From a bacterium (lineage in GTDB: Bacteria > Planctomycetota > Planctomycetia > Pirellulales > Pirellulaceae), in NCBI GenBank assembly GCA_030432015.1, contig JAUIHJ010000170.1, positions 1 to 12,038 on the forward strand: a stretch of 12,038 nucleotides of DNA, in the 5' to 3' direction. Of the stretch, positions 1-6,222 are shown one piece after another. Under the pieces are notes generated by a model. That model was not told the DNA's origin and did not search any database. It saw nothing but the letters and a program-made list of their open reading frames with translations. Made by a program: the position numbers and the translations under genes. Each line of letters opens with the position of its first letter. Position 1 is the first letter of the stretch.

Positions 1-241
1 CCTGCACCTGTTCGCCGTCGCCCGCGTACGAGAAACGGAACTTCCCGCCCCCTTCCAGCACGCGAATCCGGGACGGCCGCGCGTCGCCCGGCCACTGCTT
101 GACGTCATACACGCCCAGAAATGGCTTCATCGCGTCCCTGTTTAAGACGCTCTCCTGGTAAACAACAAACTCCTCGGTTACGCACCCTGCAACCAGTAAC
201 AGGCCCACGCCCACAGCAGTGCGACTCAGAAAAGTTGTCAT
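1..241 (-). CDS. Putative lipoprotein, N-terminal part only (cut by window edge)
   Basis: The minus strand reads without a stop from an ATG at 241 down to base 1, giving 80 codons. The product begins MTTFLSRTAVGVGLLLVAGC: a short charged start, a hydrophobic stretch and a lipobox (LVAGC) with the lipidated cysteine at residue 20. This indicates export by Sec and anchoring by signal peptidase II processing. The mature part seen so far is polar and includes VYDVKQWPGDARPSRIRV and FRFSYAGDGEQ; I do not recognise a domain. The start is supported by AGGAG seven bases upstream. An in-frame ATG 16 codons upstream (287-289) exists, but it would place a basic, non-hydrophobic leader before the signal peptide, so I reject it. 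The gene is divergent from the cytochrome operon. The gene call is fairly secure; its function is unknown. Confidence 0.72.
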   Translation of the reverse strand, partial: MTTFLSRTAVGVGLLLVAGCVTEEFVVYQESVLNRDAMKPFLGVYDVKQWPGDARPSRIRVLEGGGKFRFSYAGDGEQVQ

Positions 242-248
242 CGGTTTT

Positions 249-253
249 CTCCT
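249..253 (-). promoter_or_regulatory. Ribosome binding site of the lipoprotein gene
   Basis: On the minus strand AGGAG is followed by a seven-base spacer (AAAACCG) and then ATG at 241. It is the best Shine-Dalgarno match in the window and fixes the start of the lipoprotein gene. Confidence 0.65.
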
Positions 254-381
254 GGCTGGCAGAACGTGGCCCGAGAGCCCGGCGTTCATGTCCCGAATCC
301 GCTCCCGTGCCTCACCGTAATTCTCGTGAATCAGCAAGCGTGTGCAACCAGTTTGACCCGATATGGCCGTGGATCGAACGA

Positions 382-413
382 GGGCCGACTCGGTCGCTCG
401 GCGAGACGGTCCC
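382..413. other. Imperfect inverted repeat in the divergent intergenic region
   Basis: Bases 382-387 (GGGCCG) pair with 407-413 (CGGTCCC) with one bulged T at 410. After an A-A mismatch, CTCG at 389-392 pairs with CGAG at 402-405, leaving a nine-base loop. Ten base pairs form in total. It lies in the 289-base gap between two divergent genes, so it could be a transcript leader structure or a protein-binding site. No T-tract follows, so it is not an obvious terminator. I found no convincing -35/-10 pair in 242-530. In GC-rich DNA such a structure can arise by chance. Confidence 0.3.
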
Positions 414-530
414 TTCGGCCTGTCCGTCCGTCGCATCGCCACGCGTCCCCAATTCCCAACCAGAATAACGGCCGGGTTTGGCCGCGGTGACCATGCGATT
501 TGACCTGGGCGTGTTGATATACTTGACGGC

Positions 531-3500
531 ATGAATCGACTCGCTGCCCTACTGATTGGATTGGCCGTCCTGGCGCTCGTTGCCTCGCCGGCGGATGCGA
601 CGGACAACCTCGAGTTCTTCGAGGCGCGCATTCGCCCGGTCCTGGTCAAGCATTGCTACGGCTGTCATTCGTCCGCGTCAGCCCAACTCCAGGGAGGGCT
701 CAGACTGGACTCTCGTGAAGCGCTTCTCCAGGGTGGCGAATCCGGAATCGCGGTGGTACCCGGCAAGCCTGAGGCCAGCCCGTTACTGGACGCCTTGCGG
801 CACGAGTCACTCGAGATGCCACCGGCAGGAAAACTGCCGGATCAAGTCATCGACGACTTTGCGCGTTGGATTCGTGACGGGGCGTTCGATCCACGTGATC
901 AATCGCCGTCCTCAACGGAATCGGCCAGGCAGTTGTGGAAGCTGCAATTCGAGGAACGTAGTCGCTGGTGGAGCCTGCAACCGCCCAAGAAGGCCACTCC
1001 ACCGTCGATCGGGTTCGCCGCCTGGTCACGCGAGGACGTCGACCGGTTTGTATATGACGCCTTGGATCGCGCCGGCTTGTCGCCGACGAGCCCGGCCGAT
1101 GGACTGACCCTATTGCGTCGCCTGTCATTGATATTGACCGGGCTGCCTCCAAAACCTGGGCAAGTGACCGCATTTCCGCGAGCGTTTGCCCACGATCCCG
1201 ATCGTTCACTCGCGGATCTCGTCGACACCTTGCTCGCTTCGCCACACTTCGGCGAGCGGTTTGCCAGGCACTGGATGGATGTCGTGCGTTACACCGACAC
1301 GTACGGATACGAATGGGACAACCCGGCCAAAGGCTCGTGGGAATACCGCGATTACCTGATCCGGGCGTTCAACGAGGACATCGGTTTCGATCAGCTAATT
1401 CGTGAACAGCTTGCGGGCGATTTGCTGCCGCAGCCACGGATCAATCGTGCCGCCGGGGTCAACGAGAGCCTGATCGGCCCCATGTTCTACCACCTGGGCG
1501 AGCATCGCCACGGCAGCAGCCTCGACTTTAACGGCATTCACCAGGAGATGATCAACAATAAAGTTGACGCGTTCTCCAAAGCGTTTCTGGCCATGACGGT
1601 GGCCTGCGCCCGTTGTCACGATCACAAACTCGACGCAATTTCCCAGGCGGACTATTACGCGTTGGCTGGTGTGTTTATGTCGCCGCGTTGGACCTCACGT
1701 GTGATCGACGCACCGGGAACGCACGCCACCGAAATTGCCGAGTTGAAGAGACTACGGACCGAAATCCGAACAGGGCTCGCCGAACTCTGGCGAACCGAGC
1801 CCGCAGACCTGGCAAATTCGCTCCGCACGTGGGCGACAGGCAACCGGGAATTGTTGGCGAAAGCGACCCTCGATGACGTCGCCCACCCGCTCGCTCGACT
1901 ACTGGAAGCCGACGATGCGAATATTCAACAGCAGTGGCGCACGTTGTCCGATACCTGGCTGGCGACACGCCGGAATCGAATCGATGCCAATCAGAAGTCG
2001 TTCAACGTGCTGACCGATTTCACTGAGCCGGGTGTCCCGACCGGCTGGACCAGCGAAGGCGATGGAATCACCCATGGCTATGTCGACGACGGCGCGCCAC
2101 GGATCAGCCTCGACGGAGATACGCTGGTCGACGAACTGCTCCCGCGCGGCCTTCACACACACGCCCTCTCTTCCAAGCTGCCCGGGGCCGTGCGATCGGC
2201 GGCCCAACACGCGATCCCGGGCAGAACCACCAGCCTGCAACTGACAGGCTCGGAGTGGTCCGGTTACCTGACGGTACCTCAGAACGCATTCCAGGCGGAA
2301 GCGGTCAAGTTCCTTCATCCCAGTGGTGGCTCGGCGGGGTGGATATCGCTGGTCGACAGTTCGCTCAAGAATGGTGTCACGCGCGTCTTCACCGAAGTCG
2401 CCACGGCCGCATTGAATCCGAATTTCCCACCGCGGACCGGCTTGGCCCGAGCGTCCAACGTAAAACTGCCGGACGAGGACGATGGCTTCTCAAAACGAAG
2501 TTGGTTCAGCCTGACCGGTATCGTTACGCACGACGCGGGCGGAGCACCGCAAGACACGCTGGCCGCGTTCGCCCCGCTGTACCAGCCCAGCCCTGCATTG
2601 GCTGCCGCCGCGAACATTGTGACGACCGAGTCGCCTGGTCAACCGCCCCAAACACTTGACGAGGCCTGGGCGCGGGTTGGCATTTGGATGGCGGGTGCCG
2701 TCAACCGATGGTCGCGACAGGAAGCAACGAATGCCGACGTGGAGATCGTGAACTGGCTGTTAGAACGGCGACTGTTGCCCAACCGTTCGTCCGAGGCCCC
2801 GGAACTGGCCCAACTGGTAACGCGGTATCGCAACGTCGAATCACAAATTGCTTTTCCGCGTACGGTAAACAGTATGGACGAGCAGGATGTCCCGCCCCTG
2901 AATTATCGGCTGAATGTGCGTGGGAACGTCGACGACGACGGCCCCGCGATCCCGCGCGACTTCCTGGCCGCCTTCGCGGGCGGTCATGAAATTGCGGCCA
3001 GCCGCGCCAGCGGCCGGCTGGAACTCGCCCGGTACCTGAGCAGCGCCGCCAATCCGCAAACCGCGCGGGTCTATGTGAATCGCGTCTGGCAGTGGCTCTT
3101 CGGACAGGGCATCGTGGCCACACCCAACGACTTTGGCCAGCTTGGCGACCGACCATCGCACCCCGAATTACTGGACTGGCTGGCATTGCAATTCGTGGCC
3201 GATGGCTGGTCGACCAAACGCTTGGTACGTCGCCTGGTGTTGAGCCAAACCTTTCGTCAGTCGGGTTCGGTGGTCTCCGCTGCGGCAGATCGCGATCCAG
3301 ACAATCGGCTGCTCCATCATTACCCAACGCGACGCCTGGAGGCCGAAGCGATCCGGGATACGTTACTGGCCGTCTCGGGACGACTCGATCCTCAGTTCTC
3401 CGGTCCGCCTCTGAATCCGCCACGGGCCGTGAACGACGCAGCAAAGCGTCTCTTTTCCGGCCCGCTGGACGGCGACGGGCGTCGGTCGATCTACTTGAAA

Positions 3501-3872
3501 ATGTCGATCATGGATCCGCCGAAATTCCTGGTCTGTTTCAATCTTCCGGACCTCAAGTTGCCGACCGGCCGCCGCGATGTGACCAACGTTCCAGCACAGG
3601 CATTGGCGTTGCTCAATGATCCGCTGGTGGTGCAACTGGCCGACCATTGGGCAGCCCATTTGGTGCAGGACGATTGCAACGACCCAGCAGCGCGCGTGCG
3701 CACGATGTTTGTTCGGGCGCTGGGGCGTTCGCCTGACGACGTCGAGTTGCTGCGCTGGTCGCAGGCGGTCGAAAGCTTTGCGCAATCGGAGGACGTGTTG
3801 CATGATCAACAAGCTTGGGCCGAGTTGGCGCACGCGATGTTTAACATGAAGGAATTTATCTACTATCGGTAG
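531..3872 (+). CDS. Secreted PSCyt1-DUF1549-DUF1553 protein (planctomycete cytochrome c-type)
   Basis: This 1113-residue protein starts with a Sec signal peptide (hydrophobic residues 4-18, likely cleavage near residue 23). A PSCyt1 cytochrome domain follows (about 35-118) with heme-binding CYGCH at 42-46 and a conserved MPPAGKLPD stretch. The DUF1549 (PSCyt2) region spans about 165-370 and ends in a second CxxCH, CARCHDHK at 359-366. Residues about 490-660 form an insert beginning FNVLTDFTEPG with no family I can name. DUF1553 (PSD1) covers about 815-1080, with RVYVNRVW at 846-853, YPTRRLEAEAIRD at 931-943 and RRDVTNVPAQALALLNDP from 1014. The architecture is standard for planctomycetes, where the gene is usually paired with DUF1501 as here. 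Covalent heme binding is inferred from the motifs; the biochemical role is not established. No clear Shine-Dalgarno precedes the ATG, but the signal peptide supports this start. Confidence 0.93.
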   Translation: MNRLAALLIGLAVLALVASPADATDNLEFFEARIRPVLVKHCYGCHSSASAQLQGGLRLDSREALLQGGESGIAVVPGKPEASPLLDALRHESLEMPPAGKLPDQVIDDFARWIRDGAFDPRDQSPSSTESARQLWKLQFEERSRWWSLQPPKKATPPSIGFAAWSREDVDRFVYDALDRAGLSPTSPADGLTLLRRLSLILTGLPPKPGQVTAFPRAFAHDPDRSLADLVDTLLASPHFGERFARHWMDVVRYTDTYGYEWDNPAKGSWEYRDYLIRAFNEDIGFDQLIREQLAGDLLPQPRINRAAGVNESLIGPMFYHLGEHRHGSSLDFNGIHQEMINNKVDAFSKAFLAMTVACARCHDHKLDAISQADYYALAGVFMSPRWTSRVIDAPGTHATEIAELKRLRTEIRTGLAELWRTEPADLANSLRTWATGNRELLAKATLDDVAHPLARLLEADDANIQQQWRTLSDTWLATRRNRIDANQKSFNVLTDFTEPGVPTGWTSEGDGITHGYVDDGAPRISLDGDTLVDELLPRGLHTHALSSKLPGAVRSAAQHAIPGRTTSLQLTGSEWSGYLTVPQNAFQAEAVKFLHPSGGSAGWISLVDSSLKNGVTRVFTEVATAALNPNFPPRTGLARASNVKLPDEDDGFSKRSWFSLTGIVTHDAGGAPQDTLAAFAPLYQPSPALAAAANIVTTESPGQPPQTLDEAWARVGIWMAGAVNRWSRQEATNADVEIVNWLLERRLLPNRSSEAPELAQLVTRYRNVESQIAFPRTVNSMDEQDVPPLNYRLNVRGNVDDDGPAIPRDFLAAFAGGHEIAASRASGRLELARYLSSAANPQTARVYVNRVWQWLFGQGIVATPNDFGQLGDRPSHPELLDWLALQFVADGWSTKRLVRRLVLSQTFRQSGSVVSAAADRDPDNRLLHHYPTRRLEAEAIRDTLLAVSGRLDPQFSGPPLNPPRAVNDAAKRLFSGPLDGDGRRSIYLKMSIMDPPKFLVCFNLPDLKLPTGRRDVTNVPAQALALLNDPLVVQLADHWAAHLVQDDCNDPAARVRTMFVRALGRSPDDVELLRWSQAVESFAQSEDVLHDQQAWAELAHAMFNMKEFIYYR

Positions 3873-3893
3873 CGCCACCCTGCCACCGTCAAT

Positions 3894-3898
3894 GGAAG
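3894..3898 (+). promoter_or_regulatory. Ribosome binding site deciding the DUF1501 start
   Basis: GGAAG lies eight bases before the ATG at 3907. It overlaps the earlier in-frame ATG at 3892, which itself has no purine-rich site upstream. This favours initiation at 3907. Confidence 0.45.
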
Positions 3899-3906
3899 CT
3901 CACGTC

Positions 3907-5355
3907 ATGAACACGAACGACTCTGGCTGCCGCTGCCCCGGTCGCATCGCCGCCGATGCGACGCGACGCGGCTTTCTGAAAAACGCCTCCGCCGGGTTCG
4001 GCTGGCTGGCCTTCAATGGGTTACTCTCGGATCGCCGATTTTGCCGCGCTGCGGCGACGCACCAGCCTCATTTTCCGGCCGTGGCGAAGAACGTCATCTT
4101 TTGCTTCATGGATGGCGGACCAAGCCATGTGGACACCTTCGACCCCAAACCGATGCTCAAGAAACACGAGGGCCAACCGATCGGGGCCGATGCCGTCTCC
4201 AAACGATCACAGTCCGCAGCCAGTCGCGTCTGGCTGGGGAGTCCATGGAAGTTCCAACAACGCGGCCAGAGCGGCCTGTGGGTCAGCGACCTGTTCCCTC
4301 GGATCGCCGAAGTGGCCGACGAGCTGTGTGTGGTCCGGTCCATGCTGGGCGAGCTACCGCTACACGGACAACAGAATCTCCTGCTCCATACCGGGCGGAT
4401 CATCGGGCAGGCGCCGAGCGTCGGTGCTTGGGTCTCGTACGGCCTGGGGAGCGAGAACCAAAACCTGCCCGGCTATGTGGTGCTGAACAACGACTGGGTC
4501 CCCAATGGCGGCCTGGAAAATTTTGGCAGTTCGTTCTTACCCGCCGCGCATCAAGCCACCATGTTGCGGCCGACGGGCGTTCCGGTCGACAATATCGTGG
4601 CCTCGGATCCCGCCCCGCTCCAACAGCAGAAACTGGCGTTGCTCGCAGAACAAGACCGAGAATTTGCCAGCCAGGCCGCGGACACGCCCGCCATCGAAGG
4701 TGCGATCGCAAACTATGAGACGGCCTTTCGCATGCAAAGCACCGTGCCCGAGATCGCCGATGTCGGCCGCGAACCAGCGCACATTCAACAGCTCTACGGA
4801 GTCGATTCGAAAGACGCTCATCAGCAGCTCTACGCGATGCAAGCCTTGCGAGCCAGGCGGCTCGTCGAAGCAGGCGTGCGTTTCGTCGAGATCACGTGCC
4901 CGAGCTTCGATGGCAACAACTCGCCCTGGGACCAGCATTCCCAGCTCAAGACCAACCACGAAAAGAACGCACGCGTCACCGAACAATCGGTGGCCGCCTT
5001 AATCGTCGATCTCAAGCAGCGAGGACTTCTGGAGGAGACGATCGTGGTCTGGGCGGGCGAAATGGGGCGCACGCCGCACACCCCTAAAGTCACCGCAACG
5101 TGTGGCCGCGACCATCACGTCGATGGCTACACGGTCTTCCTGGCGGGAGGCGGATTTCGCGGTGGCGTCGCCTACGGTGAAACCGACGCGTTTGGCAATT
5201 CGGTGGTCGAGAACCAAGTCGATATCCATGACATCCACGCCACCATCCTCCATCAACTGGGAGTCGATCACGAACAACTCACGTTCCGCCACGGCGGTCG
5301 CGACCAACGACTGACCGACGTGCATGGACGCGTCATACAAGACGTGATCAGGTAG
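3907..5355 (+). CDS. DUF1501 protein, Tat-exported, alkaline phosphatase/sulfatase-like fold
   Basis: From the ATG at 3907 the product has 482 residues; an in-frame ATG at 3892 would add five. A twin-arginine signal, TRRGFLK at 19-25, is followed by a hydrophobic stretch, so folded export by Tat is likely. The family signature FMDGGPSHVDTFDPKP starts at residue 67. WAGEMGRTP (382-390), GRDHH (400-404), LAGGGFRGG and a terminal GRDQRLTDVHGRVI follow in the usual order and at normal family length. Several Asp and His residues occupy positions typical of metal ligands in the alkaline phosphatase-like superfamily. No member's substrate is known to me. The gene begins 34 bases after the DUF1553 stop, the standard planctomycete tandem, which suggests co-transcription and a shared periplasmic or surface job. 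Family membership is secure; the reaction is not. Confidence 0.93.
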   Translation: MNTNDSGCRCPGRIAADATRRGFLKNASAGFGWLAFNGLLSDRRFCRAAATHQPHFPAVAKNVIFCFMDGGPSHVDTFDPKPMLKKHEGQPIGADAVSKRSQSAASRVWLGSPWKFQQRGQSGLWVSDLFPRIAEVADELCVVRSMLGELPLHGQQNLLLHTGRIIGQAPSVGAWVSYGLGSENQNLPGYVVLNNDWVPNGGLENFGSSFLPAAHQATMLRPTGVPVDNIVASDPAPLQQQKLALLAEQDREFASQAADTPAIEGAIANYETAFRMQSTVPEIADVGREPAHIQQLYGVDSKDAHQQLYAMQALRARRLVEAGVRFVEITCPSFDGNNSPWDQHSQLKTNHEKNARVTEQSVAALIVDLKQRGLLEETIVVWAGEMGRTPHTPKVTATCGRDHHVDGYTVFLAGGGFRGGVAYGETDAFGNSVVENQVDIHDIHATILHQLGVDHEQLTFRHGGRDQRLTDVHGRVIQDVIR

Positions 5356-5356
5356 T

Positions 5357-5370
5357 GCGCCGGCGGGCGC
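5357..5370 (+). other. Short GC hairpin just after the DUF1501 stop
   Basis: GCGCC at 5357-5361 pairs perfectly with GGCGC at 5366-5370 around a four-base loop, starting one base after the stop codon. No T-run follows, so a full intrinsic terminator is unlikely. It could mark an RNA-processing or stability element between the second and third genes, or be chance in GC-rich DNA. Confidence 0.2.
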
Positions 5371-5424
5371 TCCATCAACCAACTCCACTCCGTCATCCAT
5401 TCTTGTTCCCCCAAGTGATTCACC

Positions 5425-6222
5425 ATGCTATCGACGGCAAGACATCTCAAACAACAATTGGCGTCCGGGCGAACCGTGATCGGCCTGATGGCGACGGACC
5501 ACGCGTGGCCGTTGCTGGTCGAAATCTGCCAACGGGGCGGCCTCGATTATCTGGTGATTGATTCGGAGCACGGCAACTTTTCCGACGAACTGGTTTCCCA
5601 CATCTGCCAGATCGGACGACTGGCCAACTTTCCCGTACTGGTGCGGACAATCTCGTGCGAAGTTTCCGTCATCCGCCGTACCGTCGACTTGGGACCGTGT
5701 GGCATTTTGATGCCCTGCGTCGAGTCGGTCGAACAGCTCGATCAGGTGCGCGAGGCGGTGTTGATGCCGCCGCGCGGCCGGCGACGGCCGGGAGGATTGG
5801 GTAACTATTGGCTCGACAACTTTCAGTATGACACGTGGAAGAACGACTTCGAGGATCACTTTGTGGTGATTCCACAGATCGAATCGCAGGCGGGCGTCGA
5901 CCATGTCGATGCGATTGCCGCGCATCCGCTGGTCACCGCGGTCGGCCTCGGTCCCTACGACCTCTCCGCGGATCTCGGCTGCTGTTGGAATCCCCAAGAC
6001 GCCAGCTACCAGGCGTCGCTCGCCCGGGTAAAAGCGGCCGCCGATGCGGTCGACAAGAAAGTCTGGGCCGGCTGCGATGGCCCGGCACTGCGAGCGCAGG
6101 GTTACACATTCCTGTGGATCGGCACCGCAACTTCGGTCCTCGCCGGCGCCATCAGCGACACCGTCCGCACCATCAACTGCGCGAATACCACGGACACCAG
6201 GGAGCCCCCGCCACCAGCATGA
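5425..6222 (+). CDS. HpcH/HpaI family class II aldolase
   Basis: A 265-residue cytoplasmic protein without a signal peptide. It matches the HpcH/HpaI aldolase family (2-keto-3-deoxy acid and 4-hydroxy-2-oxo acid aldolases), which cleaves such acids to pyruvate or a related keto acid plus an aldehyde using a divalent metal. From what I recall of E. coli HpaI, His45, Arg70, Asp84, Glu149 and Asp175 are the key residues. Here they appear as His49, Arg74, Asp88, Glu153 and Asp179, a constant offset of four, so the enzyme looks intact. Motifs are DSEHGNFS (46-53), PCGILMPCVESVE, PPRGRRRPGG and GLGPYDLSADLG. The last dozen residues are a proline-rich tail. It lies 69 bases after DUF1501 and overlaps the next gene by ATGA. 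The exact substrate cannot be read from sequence; a sugar-derived keto acid is a reasonable guess given the nearby sulfatase. No strong Shine-Dalgarno is seen. Confidence 0.9.
   Translation: MLSTARHLKQQLASGRTVIGLMATDHAWPLLVEICQRGGLDYLVIDSEHGNFSDELVSHICQIGRLANFPVLVRTISCEVSVIRRTVDLGPCGILMPCVESVEQLDQVREAVLMPPRGRRRPGGLGNYWLDNFQYDTWKNDFEDHFVVIPQIESQAGVDHVDAIAAHPLVTAVGLGPYDLSADLGCCWNPQDASYQASLARVKAAADAVDKKVWAGCDGPALRAQGYTFLWIGTATSVLAGAISDTVRTINCANTTDTREPPPPA

Noticed and set aside
287..289. Upstream in-frame ATG for the lipoprotein
   Set aside because: It has no ribosome binding site and would add 16 mostly polar or basic residues ahead of a complete lipoprotein signal peptide.
353..381. TTGACC at 353-358 as a -35 promoter box
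   Set aside because: The hexamer at 17-base spacing (GAACGA) is a poor -10 match and other spacings are no better, so I did not annotate a promoter.
121..494. Small open frames on both strands in the left region
   Set aside because: One overlaps the lipoprotein start region and the others fill the intergenic gap. None has a ribosome binding site, signal peptide or domain, and their composition is Arg/Pro/Ser-rich.
2701..3444. Open minus-strand frame (247 codons) inside the DUF1553 region
   Set aside because: The sense strand carries the conserved DUF1553 motifs; the antisense translation is low-complexity Arg/Pro-rich.
5835..6218. N-terminal extension of the VCBS protein frame by 128 codons
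   Set aside because: It lies entirely over the intact aldolase gene, encodes an Arg-rich non-secretory sequence, and a clean signal peptide begins exactly at the ATGA overlap at 6219.
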